A stretch of 64,000 nt of DNA from Polyangia bacterium (GTDB taxonomy: Bacteria > Myxococcota_A > Polyangia > Nannocystales > Nannocystaceae). The stretch is taken from positions 62,001 to 126,000 of the forward strand of contig JAUIFF010000007.1 in the NCBI GenBank assembly GCA_030429545.1. The letters run 5' to 3'. Made by a program: the position numbers and the translations under genes. Below, piece after piece: positions 25,906-36,100 of the stretch (its first letter is position 1; each line of letters begins with the position of its first letter). The notes beneath the pieces are model-generated. The model saw nothing but the letters and a program-made list of their open reading frames with translations. It was not told where the DNA came from and did no database searches.

Positions 25906-26065
25906 CTCGCAGCCCGGGGTGATTCTCGACAGGCGCCACTCGCCAAGTTTGCCGGCGATGTGCCTCGCAAGGGAGGTACCTCGAGTTCAACTGCGGCTCA
26001 CATAACGCGTCGTCGACACGGTCTTCTACGCGAGGCAACCCGCGCGACAAGCCACGGGCTGCTAG
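25906..26065. mobile_element. 160-bp MITE-like inverted-repeat element, copy 1
   Basis: Left end CTCGCAGCCCGGGG at 25906 and right end CCACGGGCTGCTAG (to 26065) are inverted repeats with matching interiors for much of each arm. The element is related along its length to the one at 31822-31980: shared blocks include GCAGCCCGGG-TG-TTCT at the left, GGTACC in the middle and GCGAGGC...CCACGGGCTGCTAG at the right. It has no transposase gene. The right-hand CTAG gives the TAG stop of the minus-strand gene ending at 26062. The ends resemble the AGCAGCCCGT ends of IS1182-type elements; that link is from memory and weak. Confidence 0.6.
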
Positions 26066-26412
26066 GGCCCGAGCACACCGTAGGAATCGTCGAGTGCTTC
26101 GATGTGATCGACTTCGATATCGAGTTCGTCGGAGCCATGATCGATTGCACCCGTGCTGCCCGCTTGCTCGCCAAAGGTCGGCACTGCTTTTGCGGCCGTT
26201 CGACACAATGGGTGCCCGGCATCGAAGTGGAACACCAACAGTCCCGTGAACGAATGTTGGCAGCCCTGGTCGACCTTGGGAAACGCGTGGGGAGCTGAGC
26301 GCGAAAGGGTTACGACCCACACAACCCAAACCAACAACGCCACCGGAATCCAGCAGGCGCGGGGTATCGAACCGGACCCAAAGTTCCTGTCCGTTTGTTG
26401 CGGTCGTACCAT
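26062..26412 (-). CDS. small single-span membrane protein, stop codon supplied by an inverted-repeat element
   Basis: The 116-residue reading frame has one strong membrane segment (CWIPVALLVWVVWVVTL) after a short polar N terminus, and a C-terminal part with two cysteines and a run of acidic and His residues (HGSDELDIEVDHIEALDD). I do not recognise it. Codon use and the hydrophobic-polar layout look real, but no homologue is recalled. The TAG stop is formed by the CTAG end of the inverted-repeat element, so the original C terminus may have been longer. Confidence 0.5.
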   Translation of the reverse strand: MVRPQQTDRNFGSGSIPRACWIPVALLVWVVWVVTLSRSAPHAFPKVDQGCQHSFTGLLVFHFDAGHPLCRTAAKAVPTFGEQAGSTGAIDHGSDELDIEVDHIEALDDSYGVLGP

Positions 26413-26507
26413 TCACTCGATGGTACCAGTCTGCACGCGTGCCGGTCGGACTTTTGTGCACAAAGTCTGGGGTTGAATGACGACGACTCACGTGTATGCA
26501 GGAGCCT

Positions 26508-26735
<228 letters not shown>

Positions 26736-26907
26736 CCAGGCCAGTGTAACCGGGCCCGTGACCTTTCGGGAATGGCAACCAGCCACCCGGCCAGCTTGTC
26801 CCGTTGATGTGCATATACACCTCGATGTTAGCAACAGGCGTGAGTCGGCTCTCGAACATCGTTGTACATACCAGCACACGTGTCCGTGATATCGTGCGCT
26901 CTCGCGC

Positions 26908-28287
26908 ATGGCGGTCCACCTCAAATTCGATAGCGGCACCCTTGTCGCCACGGAAAAACCGGCCGGGCATCCACACTTAGACGAGCTGTTGGTGTGGGAC
27001 GAACGCACCCGTTTGTACCGCGCCCCTGCCCACCGCTACCGCGAGGTGGTGTTGTACCTCAAGCACCACGACATCGCGTTTGACGACGGTGCCCGCAGGT
27101 TCGAGCGGGTCGCCCTCCCACTGCAAAAAACCCTCAAACCGTTTCCCCACCAGGCCGCTGCCCTGTCGGCCTGGGTCGCCGCTGGCTGTACCGGCATCGT
27201 CGAGCTCCCAACCGGGGCAGGCAAAACCATCCTCGCGGTCATGGCCATTGCTCGCATCGGCCGGCCCACCCTGGTCGTCGTGCCCACGATCGACCTGATG
27301 CTGCAGTGGCAATCGGTACTAGAGACGTGGTTTGACCAACCGATCGGCCTGCTCGGCGGCGGCAACAAAGACCGCCAGCTGCTTACGGTTACCACCTACG
27401 ACTCGGCGGCCTTCCAAACCGAATTCCACGGCAACTGCTTTGGCCTGCTGGTCTGTGACGAGTGCCATCACCTGCCCGCGCCCGCCTACCAATTTATCGC
27501 CAGTGGCTCGCTCGCACCGTTTCGCCTGGGACTCACGGCAACGCTCGACCGCACCGACGGCGGTGAGCAAACGGCAAAATCACTGCTCGGCCCAGTTCGC
27601 TACCGGGCCGCGATCGACGAGCTCGAGGGCAAGTACCTCGCGCCCTACGACATTCGCACGGTCCACGTCGAACTCACCGACGACGAGCAGGAGCGCTACG
27701 ACTACTGCCGCGGGCGCTACATCGAGTTTTTGCGGACATCGGGGGTCGACCTGTCCAAGCCCGATGGTTGGGGTCAGTTTATTATCCGCTGCCATCGCAG
27801 CGACGAGGGGCGTGAGGCGTTTGCCTGCTACCGCGAACAACGGCGGATCGCCCTGACGTCGTCGGGCAAGTTGGAGGCGCTTTGGCAAATTTTACGGCGC
27901 CATCGCAGCGATCGGATTTTGGTGTTTACCGAGGACAACGAAACGGTCTACCGCCTGTCGACGATGTTGCTGCTGCCGGCGATTACCCACCAAACCCGCG
28001 GTAGTGAGCGCAAGGCCCTGCTCGCTGCGTTTGCCTCGGGTGAGCTGCCGGTGCTGGTGACTGCACGAGTGCTCAACGAGGGCGTCGATGTGCCCGATGC
28101 CAACGTCGGGGTGATTTTGTCAGGTAGCGGCAGCGTGCGCGAGCACGTCCAACGCCTCGGGCGAATCCTCCGCAAACGCCCCGACAAGCGTGCCGTTTTG
28201 TACGAAGTCTGCACCGAGGTCGCGGCCGAAAATCGCATTAGTGAACGCAGACGGCAACACCGAGCCTACCAGCGGGTCTACAGCTAA
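26908..28287 (+). CDS. XPB/Rad25-type superfamily 2 DNA helicase
   Basis: The 459-residue protein has all SF2 motifs: Walker A VELPTGAGKT near residue 98, the DECHH box, LTATLDRTD (motif III), TARVLNEGVDVPDANV and QRLGRILRKRPDK (motif VI). An N-terminal damage-recognition-like domain (to about residue 85) and a YDIRTVHVEL start of the second RecA domain with the RED-like region place it with bacterial XPB. It is followed by a Bax1 nuclease gene, its known partner in archaea and bacteria. Together they should unwind and cut DNA at lesions (nucleotide excision repair-like). ATG 26908 gives the expected length. Confidence 0.9.
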   Translation: MAVHLKFDSGTLVATEKPAGHPHLDELLVWDERTRLYRAPAHRYREVVLYLKHHDIAFDDGARRFERVALPLQKTLKPFPHQAAALSAWVAAGCTGIVELPTGAGKTILAVMAIARIGRPTLVVVPTIDLMLQWQSVLETWFDQPIGLLGGGNKDRQLLTVTTYDSAAFQTEFHGNCFGLLVCDECHHLPAPAYQFIASGSLAPFRLGLTATLDRTDGGEQTAKSLLGPVRYRAAIDELEGKYLAPYDIRTVHVELTDDEQERYDYCRGRYIEFLRTSGVDLSKPDGWGQFIIRCHRSDEGREAFACYREQRRIALTSSGKLEALWQILRRHRSDRILVFTEDNETVYRLSTMLLLPAITHQTRGSERKALLAAFASGELPVLVTARVLNEGVDVPDANVGVILSGSGSVREHVQRLGRILRKRPDKRAVLYEVCTEVAAENRISERRRQHRAYQRVYS

Positions 28288-28296
28288 TGTCAGACA

Positions 28297-28342
28297 TGCA
28301 GATACACCATATCTACCGCCCACCGGTTTTTATGCAGATACA
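28297..28342. repeat. 12-bp direct repeat holding two copies of the TGYANNTRCA motif
   Basis: ATGCAGATACAC occurs at 28296-28307 and 28332-28343, 36 bases apart in the same orientation, in the 108-base space between the helicase and Bax1 genes. Both contain TGCAGATACA. Confidence 0.9.
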
Positions 28343-28395
28343 CTTTGCCTGCGGAGGGCGGGCGTAATCCTGCCAGCACAACAGGCCGCTAACCC

Positions 28396-29619
28396 ATGCT
28401 CACCCGTGACCTCCTGCTGTTTCGCAAGTACAAGGGTTCGATCCGCCCGACCCTACTAAAAACCGGCGATGCCAAGCTCCAAACCCTCGCCGGCGACCTC
28501 GTTGACCTCGTCAGCCATGCGGTCGAACACAACGCTCGTCGCGGCGAACTCGAAGAAGCGATGCAGATCCACGCCGATGCCCACGGCAAGGTCAAGGTTG
28601 GGCGTGGGCTGTGCAAACTTCTGCTCGACCGCGCCGAGTTTGAAGAACCAGATGGTGCCCTCGCCGAACGCCGCAAGCAGGTGTTTGTTGCCGCCGCGGC
28701 GGTGTTACGGGGCGAGCTCGACCCCAAGACCACCCGCGAAAACTACCTCGATATTCTGGCCAAACGCACCAACCGTTCGCGCCTCGAACTCGACCAACTG
28801 CGGGAGTTGCTCTACGACGATCTGCCCGGCAATCGCAAAATCATCGGGTTTCGCAAACTTTCGCCGCTCGACCTCCTGCACCGCTACAACCTCGCCCAGG
28901 TCCAGGGTTTGGTGATGCACGCCGACCGGTTGCATATTCACATACCCTCGCCCAAGCTGCTCGAACTGCGCAAGGTTTTACGGCGGCTCAAGTTCTCCCG
29001 GCTCGTCGCCGAGGTCACCCGCGATACCGACGACTGGTATGTCACCGTCGAGGGCCCCGGCAAACTCTTGGATATGCAAAAAAAATACGGGCTGCAGCTG
29101 GCACAGTTTGTCGCCGCCGTGCCGTTGCTCAGCAAATTCACACTGACGGCCAAGGTCACGCTCCCACGCCGTAGCCCCCTCGACCTCGAAATCACCCACA
29201 AACATAAACTGGTGGCCAACGACACCACCCCACTTGGCCATATCCCCGCCGAGGTTGCGAGTGTGCTCGAAACGTTCGAGGACGGGACCTGGCAAATCGA
29301 CCTCACACCCGACCTGCGCCACGTCGGTGCAACCGGCATGTGTGTCGCCGACTTTTCCCTGCACCCACGCGACCCGGCGGTTGCCGGTCCGGTGGTCGCG
29401 ATTGAGTTGTTTCACCGCTGGCACAGGTACGCGCTCGAGCGACGACTCGACGAGCTCGATACGCGCGCCGATCCGAGCCTCTACATCGGTGCCGACCGTG
29501 CCCTGCTCAAGCGCAACCCTACTTTAAAAGAGCGGATCGAAGCCCACCCGCAGGCATTTGTCTTCAACCAGTTCCCATCGCGTCGGGTGCTGACCAAGCT
29601 ACTCAAACAAATAACCTAG
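28396..29619 (+). CDS. Bax1-type nuclease partner of XPB (DUF790)
   Basis: The protein matches the DUF790 / Bax1 family: the opening LLLFRKYKGSIRPTLLKTGD, RNYLDILAKRTNRSRLELDQLRE-like helices and the C-terminal nuclease-like part with RSPLDLEITHKHKLV and VAIELFHRWHRYALERRLDEL. In archaea Bax1 binds XPB through its N-terminal part and cleaves DNA near the helicase fork, so the pair works as a repair nuclease. The gene starts 108 bases after the helicase and runs the same way. 407 residues is the normal size. Active-site residues were not assigned. Confidence 0.87.
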   Translation: MLTRDLLLFRKYKGSIRPTLLKTGDAKLQTLAGDLVDLVSHAVEHNARRGELEEAMQIHADAHGKVKVGRGLCKLLLDRAEFEEPDGALAERRKQVFVAAAAVLRGELDPKTTRENYLDILAKRTNRSRLELDQLRELLYDDLPGNRKIIGFRKLSPLDLLHRYNLAQVQGLVMHADRLHIHIPSPKLLELRKVLRRLKFSRLVAEVTRDTDDWYVTVEGPGKLLDMQKKYGLQLAQFVAAVPLLSKFTLTAKVTLPRRSPLDLEITHKHKLVANDTTPLGHIPAEVASVLETFEDGTWQIDLTPDLRHVGATGMCVADFSLHPRDPAVAGPVVAIELFHRWHRYALERRLDELDTRADPSLYIGADRALLKRNPTLKERIEAHPQAFVFNQFPSRRVLTKLLKQIT

Positions 29620-29709
29620 CCTAGGTCGCCAGCAACGGCCATTGGCGCGCTGGCACGCGGCATCGTTGACAGCGGGACAACAACTGCGAAACTATCGGCT
29701 CGGGGTCCC

Positions 29710-30915
29710 GTGACCAATAAAATAATTGCAACACCAAGTATTGTGCTGACCTGTGCATTGTTGTGCCTACCGCTTGCGTGCGGTGGCGACAGCGGTGAAA
29801 CCGGCCAGGATAGCCAAACAAGTGGGGTTACCACCCTGCCAACCTCGACGAGTACGGGTGGCGAAACCGACACCGCTGGCGAAACCGAGGCGACAACTGC
29901 CGGCCCAAATACCGAGTCGGACTCCGACAACTCGACCATGACTTCGGAACCAACCGGCATGACCGACTCGGATACGGCCGCGACGGAGACGTCGGACTCC
30001 GACAGTTCCGACTCGGACACCACCACCACAACCGACCCGACCGACGATCCAACCGACGATCCAACCGACCCGACCACCGGCTCGACCACCGGTGGGGGCG
30101 AGTGCTCGCAAATTGACTTTGTATTTGCAATTGATAACTCGGTCTCGATGGAGGGTGAGCAGGCGGCCCTCAACGCCGCGTTTCCCCAGTTTATCGATAC
30201 CATTATGAGCGAGGTGACCACGACCGACTACCACATCATGGTGGTCGATACCGATGCCGAGACCCGCTGCACCCCCGAAGCCTGTGGTGGCAACCCCCAC
30301 GAAACTTGTAACAACTACGCTTGCATGACCGAGCAGTTTGTCCCCTGCGACAACACCCGTGGTGCCGGCGTGTTGCATCCCGCAGGTGACCTTGCCAGCA
30401 ACACCAAATGCGAGCCGTTTGGCGGCAAGCGCTACATCATTGAGGGAGAGCCAGAAATCGTCGACACGTTTGTCTGCATGGCGACGGTCGGTACCGCCGG
30501 GCACCCGTCCGAACGGCCGATGGACGCCCTCGTCGAATCGGTCAGCGAGCCCCTCAACATGGCTGGTGGCTGCAACGAGGGGTTTTTGCGCGACGACGCA
30601 ATCCTTGTACTCACATTTATTTCGGACGACCCCAACGTCGAAGATCAAAACTCGGCGATGGAAGCCTACGAAGCGATCATCGCTGCCAAGGGGGGCGACC
30701 TCGACCGCACGGTTGTGCTCGGGCTCATCATCGGCAGTGACGTCGGCTGCCCGGTTGGCAACAAGCCCAACGCCGGCAATCACTGGATCGAGTTTATCAA
30801 CCTGTTTGGCGAACGCGGGATCGCGGGCCCGGTGTGTACCGACGACTACAACGCGTTTTTCCAGGACGCGGTGGCAACGATCGCCGATACTTGTAAGATC
30901 AATCCGCCGGAGTAA
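29710..30915 (+). CDS. vWA-domain lipoprotein
   Basis: A signal with lipobox (ALLCLPLACGG) is followed by a Thr/Ser/Asp linker of about 110 residues and a von Willebrand A domain: DFVFAIDNSVSM carries the DxSxS metal-ion-dependent adhesion site near residue 140, and YHIMVVDTDAE follows. Six cysteines inside the domain may form disulfides. vWA domains bind proteins or carbohydrate through a metal ion. Translation begins at a GTG (29710). It is the first of two co-directional genes. Confidence 0.83.
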   Translation: MTNKIIATPSIVLTCALLCLPLACGGDSGETGQDSQTSGVTTLPTSTSTGGETDTAGETEATTAGPNTESDSDNSTMTSEPTGMTDSDTAATETSDSDSSDSDTTTTTDPTDDPTDDPTDPTTGSTTGGGECSQIDFVFAIDNSVSMEGEQAALNAAFPQFIDTIMSEVTTTDYHIMVVDTDAETRCTPEACGGNPHETCNNYACMTEQFVPCDNTRGAGVLHPAGDLASNTKCEPFGGKRYIIEGEPEIVDTFVCMATVGTAGHPSERPMDALVESVSEPLNMAGGCNEGFLRDDAILVLTFISDDPNVEDQNSAMEAYEAIIAAKGGDLDRTVVLGLIIGSDVGCPVGNKPNAGNHWIEFINLFGERGIAGPVCTDDYNAFFQDAVATIADTCKINPPE

Positions 30916-30955
30916 TCGACCCAGCAACTCAACTTGCCGATGATCGGATCTTCGC

Positions 30956-31813
30956 ATGCCTTCTAAGCCCGGTAATCGGGTCCTGTGGGTCGTCGCCGGG
31001 CTTGTCGTCCTCGGGCTCGGGTTTTGGACCCACCACCGACTCACGCCCTATGGCGAGCAACCCGGCCGCGCGGTCGCACCGGTTGCGAGCAAGCAAGACC
31101 GCACCCAGGCACCCACTCGCCCACCCATTGGCGCGACCAAGCAAAACCGACGTACTCCTATCGCCAAACCGCTGCCCGCCGACATCCTCGCGCGTGAGCC
31201 CCCTGCGGTTTCGGTGCACCTACAAGAGTCGGCCAACCGCGTTGGCGAGCTCTACGCCAACTTCAACGAACAGACCTACCGCGAGCTGTTTGCCAAGGGC
31301 CCTCCGCCGGAGGTCTTGCAGGAGCTGTTTGATTGGTACGGAGGGGTGCTCGGACGGTGCCAGCCCCCCCAGCCGTTTTTGGTCCGCGACCAGCAACGCG
31401 CCCGGTTTTTGTTCCCCTGCGAGCACGGGCACCTCGAGGCCGAACTCCGTCTCGACGACGAGGGCAACATCGTCAGGATGCTGCAGGGAGCCCGCGGTGT
31501 CGACCCGGGCACGGCCGTGCTAGAGGCGGCCGAGCGGGTGATGCAGCTGCTCGACACCTGGGACGAGCAGGTGTTTTTGGCCACGTTCGGCGATGGTTTT
31601 GCGGCCGACGAGATGCGTCCATTCCTCGCCGAGTTTCAGGCCGAGTGGGGCCCGTGCGAGCTCGACGATATCGATCTGGCCAACGCCCGTGGGGCCCTGA
31701 TTGACCTCGCCTGCGCTCAGGGGCCACGCATGATGAAGATCGACCTGCAGCACGACGACGACAGGATCCGCGTGTTTCGCCTGGCCGCGCCGCGTCCGGT
31801 CGCCTGGAAGTAA
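30956..31813 (+). CDS. membrane-anchored protein with two similar C-terminal halves (DUF3887-like)
   Basis: One N-terminal membrane segment (RVLWVVAGLVVLGLGFW) is followed by a Lys/Pro/Thr linker and two related blocks of about 90 residues, each opening with Y/F-R/L-x-L-F-A-x-G/F-G... (for example RELFAKGPPPEVLQELFDWY and FLATFGDGFAADEMRPFLAEF) and each with one Cys pair. The pattern resembles DUF3887-type domains but no family assignment is certain. It is probably exported and anchored by the segment. The gene follows the vWA lipoprotein by 40 bases. Confidence 0.65.
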   Translation: MPSKPGNRVLWVVAGLVVLGLGFWTHHRLTPYGEQPGRAVAPVASKQDRTQAPTRPPIGATKQNRRTPIAKPLPADILAREPPAVSVHLQESANRVGELYANFNEQTYRELFAKGPPPEVLQELFDWYGGVLGRCQPPQPFLVRDQQRARFLFPCEHGHLEAELRLDDEGNIVRMLQGARGVDPGTAVLEAAERVMQLLDTWDEQVFLATFGDGFAADEMRPFLAEFQAEWGPCELDDIDLANARGALIDLACAQGPRMMKIDLQHDDDRIRVFRLAAPRPVAWK

Positions 31814-31821
31814 AACTACCG

Positions 31822-31980
31822 CTAGCAGCCCGGGTTGTTCTTGCGCGGCGTCTCACGCTGAAGATTGTCGATGTTGGGTACCGTGAAGTGCAGCTGTAGT
31901 GCTACGCAAGATTCGCGGGGACCAGCATCGGCAAAATCGGCAAGCGAGGCGTCGTGACGAGAAAATCCACGGGCTGCTAG
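31822..31980. mobile_element. 159-bp MITE-like inverted-repeat element, copy 2
   Basis: Left CTAGCAGCCCGGG at 31822 and right CCACGGGCTGCTAG to 31980 are inverted repeats, flanked by CTAG at both ends, which may be the target duplication. Arms match imperfectly over most of their length, so the transcript could fold into one long hairpin. It is related to the element at 25906. Its right CTAG forms the TAG stop of the 90-residue minus-strand gene. Confidence 0.65.
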
Positions 31981-32249
31981 TCCCGGGGTCGCAACCGGGC
32001 CGCGTGGTAGGTCGCCGTCATCGTCCAGTCCGATGCGTTGTGGACAAACAGCAGCAGGCGAAAGCCCTCGTCGGGGCCACCTGGAACTTCGAGCCAGGTC
32101 ACAAAAATCTCTTCGTCGGGCACTTGCAACCACTGGCCAGCTGCCTTGGAGCCAAACAGCGTGCGTAGGAATGGTTCGTGCTCAGACTCGGAGAGCAGCT
32201 CCCAGCAAAGTGCCTCAACCCGTTCTTCGGTTGCATCCTCAAGTTCCAT
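31977..32249 (-). CDS. small acidic protein of unknown function
   Basis: The 90-residue frame has an N-terminal helix (EERVEALCWELLSESE) and a Trp-rich strand part (IFVTWLEVPGGPDEGFRLLLFV). I do not recognise it. It starts 11 bases inside the 3' end of mscS, in the same direction, and so is likely co-translated. Its stop lies in the end of an inverted-repeat element, so the original gene may have been longer. Confidence 0.55.
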   Translation of the reverse strand: MELEDATEERVEALCWELLSESEHEPFLRTLFGSKAAGQWLQVPDEEIFVTWLEVPGGPDEGFRLLLFVHNASDWTMTATYHAARLRPRD

Positions 32250-33108
32250 GGGGTTCCTGAACCGGCTCGCGTTGGCTGCCGCCGAGCCCTCGATGCAAGA
32301 TCGCGGGGGGCAACACGCCGTGTTTTTGAAACGCGTCCATCACCCGTTCGGTGACGTCATTTTCGTAGGCCTTCTCGTATTGTACATCGAGTACGTAGGC
32401 CTTGGCGCGCAGACGAATCGCCAGGCTCTCGCCCTGAAAGACCTGGTTGACGAGCACATTCCAGGGTTTGCGCGTATACACATATCGGTTGCTGAGGATG
32501 CTGTGCTCGACCAGTTGGCGCGCCAATGTGATGTCTTGGTCGATCCCGACATAAAAATCCATCTGAATCAACATATCGAGCGCACCGGCGTTCCCCGACG
32601 ACACAGCCTCGGTCAGAAACTTGTTGTTGGGGATGGTCACCACATTGTCGTCGAGTGTAACCAAGCGAACCGAACGTAAACCAATCGAGTCGATCTCCCC
32701 GTAGTAGCCGCCAAAACTAACCCGGTCCCCGACCTGAAACGGACGGTCGATGATGATCGTGAGCCCGGCCAGCACCGAAGCCGCGAGATCTTTAAAGGCA
32801 AACCCGATCATCACCGCCAGCGCACCCGTCATTGCCAGCAACACTTCGCTCGGTAGGTTGAGCGCCTGTACGGCAATAACCACACCGATCGTCCACATCA
32901 CAAACCGCGAGACCGTTGCGATTTGGTTGAGCAGGAGGCGGCGATGGACAAACCGTGTGCCCAACCCGGTGAGGGTGTTGGTCACCATCCCAATGCCCAG
33001 CCACGTGAGCGCCAAAACGATGATCGAGCTGATCACACCAGGGAGGTTGAGCTGGGCGATAAGGTTGGTGCTCGATTCAGCGGCACCGGGTACAAGTAGC
33101 TCTTCCAT
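32239..33108 (-). CDS. MscS-family mechanosensitive channel
   Basis: The 289-residue protein has the MscS layout: two peripheral membrane helices (LPGVISSIIVLALTWLG and VMWTIGVVIAVQAL), the pore helix region ALAVMIGFAFKDLAASVLAGL, and the beta domain GDRVSFGGYYGEIDSIGLRS with the VVTIPNNKF signature. Length is close to E. coli MscS. It should open under membrane tension to release osmolytes. It starts 49 bases after the 1241-residue NTPase-membrane protein in the same direction, so the two may work together. ATG 33108 was preferred over one ten codons upstream because the N terminus then fits the family. Confidence 0.9.
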   Translation of the reverse strand: MEELLVPGAAESSTNLIAQLNLPGVISSIIVLALTWLGIGMVTNTLTGLGTRFVHRRLLLNQIATVSRFVMWTIGVVIAVQALNLPSEVLLAMTGALAVMIGFAFKDLAASVLAGLTIIIDRPFQVGDRVSFGGYYGEIDSIGLRSVRLVTLDDNVVTIPNNKFLTEAVSSGNAGALDMLIQMDFYVGIDQDITLARQLVEHSILSNRYVYTRKPWNVLVNQVFQGESLAIRLRAKAYVLDVQYEKAYENDVTERVMDAFQKHGVLPPAILHRGLGGSQREPVQEPHGT

Positions 33109-33157
33109 GGTGGTCTCCGAAGTCGATCTCAGCAGCAATATCCGTGTATCGGCAACG

Positions 33158-36100
33158 TTAGGGCAACAGGTGATGGCGCCGGAGGTAGCGGTTGACCGCC
33201 CGCAGCCACGGGGTGGTGACGTGGTAGCGCGCCCCTTCGAGCACCTCCAAAACGCCCCATTCGGTCAGCAGGGTGTAGGTATCTTGGCAGACGATTCGCG
33301 CGTACCGCAGCGACTGCATGGCCTCGGCGACGGTCAGGGTTTCGTGCCAGATCAAGCTCGCCAGCAAAAACTGCTGTTGACCATTTAGTTGCTCGAGCAA
33401 CGACTCGGTGGGCCGGCGAAACAACCGCACACGCACCTGCTTGTTTTTGTCGAGCACCAGCGAGTTGCGCCAGCAATGCAACGCGACCTTTGGGCAACCG
33501 TCGGCGTAGTCCCAAATCAGCCGCGAGTACTCGCGTTCGGTACTCACGAGTTGGGCCTTGGCCTCCACACCTTCGACACGGTCGACAATCAGGTCGTCGT
33601 ACAACACATCGTAGCCAGCGGCCTCGACCCGCTGGTGGATCAGTGCGGCAATATCCTGCTCGGACCAGGCGCCGAGGTTGAGTGTGGCGCGAAACACCTC
33701 CTGCCCGCGGCGTGCCCACACCAGGTAGTCGTAGGGGTGCTTCCCCATCGAGCACACCCAAAACACATGGTTGCCGGTTCGCTCAATGAGGTCCATCAGC
33801 AACGACCACGCCTGAAACGTGCCGACCCCGCGCAGATACAGCTGGTGGGCATCGTCGAGCATGACGATCCGTCGTGGACCGGCGCGCAACCAGTTGGCCA
33901 AGGCATTCATTGTACCTGCACAGTTATCGGGGACCTCGAGCTCGCGGGCGAGGCATTGCAAAACCTGGCGCTGCGACAACAATCGCCGCTTGAGTTCGAC
34001 ATGGTGTACCGGCTTGTGTTCGACCGCCTGCCGGGCCGCCTTGAGCCACGAGGTCTTGCCATAGCCCGAATCGGCGACCACGAGCACGGCACCGATCGTC
34101 TCGTGTCCCGCCTTCCACTCGTCGAACAGCCGTTTGAACTCGTCGAGCTTGGGGAAGTGTTTGACGATCAGTCGCTCGTCGCCGGTTGCATCGAGTCGCA
34201 GTGCCCGGACCAAATCACTCGGCAGCTCGACCATGCCCCCAACAATCGAAGCTTCGCTGGCATGTCGCTCGAGTCGCCGGCGAAAGAAAAACGCCAGGGC
34301 CCGCCGCGACTGGTCAAAGCCGAGAATAAACCCCTGCGCTAAACGCCATGTCCCGACAACCAGGAGGATAAAGACGGCAGCGAGGGCGACAAAAAACCCG
34401 TACCAATGCACCCGGGTGTTCCGCACGGCATCGGCCAGGGCCCCGCGGTCGCGGTAGCGCAGGTACGCCGAGGCGATGTCATCTTGCCACCTGCGGATGA
34501 GGTACAGGCCGATGGGAATCGAACACAGCCAGGCAAATCCGGCGACGAGGCGGTAGAGGTGCCCGGTGCCGAGGACGTAGCGCGAGGTCGTCAATAAAAT
34601 GACAACCAGCAACACCGTGCGCCCGATAAGTCGCAGCGAGCGATACAGCCGGGTGTGGAAGTTTTCCGAGCGCGGCCCAACCCGACGACGAATCATCCAG
34701 GCGATGCCGCGGTGGGCAGCCGTCAGGCACAGTCGATAAAGTGTGTATGCAAATAGTACTTCGTAAACGATCCGCAGCTCGGCGACCTCGTGTAGCCCAA
34801 TCAACCGCCGCCAGGTAACGGTGAGAACGAGCAGCACCATCAATCCCGGGGTCAGGTGTGAGCAGGCGGCGAGTGTCGCCTGAAGCGGGCGCACCAACCA
34901 CGCGCGCCGGAGCACCCGCACGAGATTAGCGCGGAGGCGTTCAAACAACGACTTTCGCCGGCGCACAACAAACATCGCAAACAGCAGGAGGGCGAGTAGC
35001 TGGGCACCGGTCGAGACAACTTCGATCAGGGTGTAGGTGTCGCGCAGGCTTTCGACAACCCGCTCGGGAAGCTTGCGCTGGCGCAGTCGATACCAGCGCA
35101 CGGCCAAGCCCAAATGCGTTACCTCGCGGCGAAGTTGGGCAATCCCCTCGGGGCCAAAGCCCAACACCGCCGCCCGCTTTTCGCTGGGCAAATGATCGAG
35201 CAGACGAATCATCGCCCGATTGATGTTGTTTTCCTGTTCAAACGCCTCGGCCAGCCGCAGGTGCGCAAGGTCGAGGGCACGCTCGACATAGGTCTCGGCC
35301 TCGACTTCGAGTTTTTCAAGCAGCTCGACCAGGCGATCGCGCTCGGCCGCCAGCAACACCTCATCGTCGGGAATCACCGGTAATTCGATGTCGTGCTTGG
35401 GTGTTGGTGGGTCGTTCTCGGCCGCGTAAAGTGCACTTGCAAGTTGTTCGCGGGCGGTCTTTGAAGCCTCGGCGAGCTCGTCAAATAACTTGGCGAGGTC
35501 ACGGCCCTTGGGTGAGGCAACGGCTTTTTCAACCCGCCCGAGCAGCAGCGTGATGGGGTCGTCATCGCGGGCGAGAGCATTGTGAAACGCGGCCTCGCTG
35601 GTCGCTAGCTCGGCACTGAGGTCGGCGAGGTCGCGGCGCAAACCTTCGGCCGCGGCCCGGGCTTCGGCGAGTTCGCGCTGCTTTTCTGAGGATGCCCCTT
35701 CAGCCTCCCGCAACGCGTCGAGACGTTCTTTCTCAGCGTCGTTGCGCACAAGCTCGGCCTCGTCGAGTTTGACTTGGGCGAGCTCGGCGGCATGTTCCGC
35801 GTTTCGCCGTTGCTGGTCGCGGGTAAACAACTCCTTGCGCGTCTCCAGCGGTAAAATCAGTACTTTGAGCCGGGCACGGGCGACTTGTAATTCGACCTGG
35901 AGCACCCGGATTTCCTCGGCACGGACATCGACAATCGGCTTCGCCGGTTCACTTGTGTGTACATCGAGTTCAGGTGTGGCCGCGGGTACGTCAGCAAACT
36001 GGGGGAGAGCAGCCGAGGTCGTCGCATCCGTTTTGGAACCTGACTTTTCCGGCTTGGTTGCTGCTGGCTCGGGCTTTGCTGTCTCGCCTTCCTGAGGTGC

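Noticed and set aside
28297..28342. A short CRISPR-like array (two direct repeats)
   Set aside because: Only two 12-base repeats, no spacers of regular size, and both are copies of the dispersed motif.
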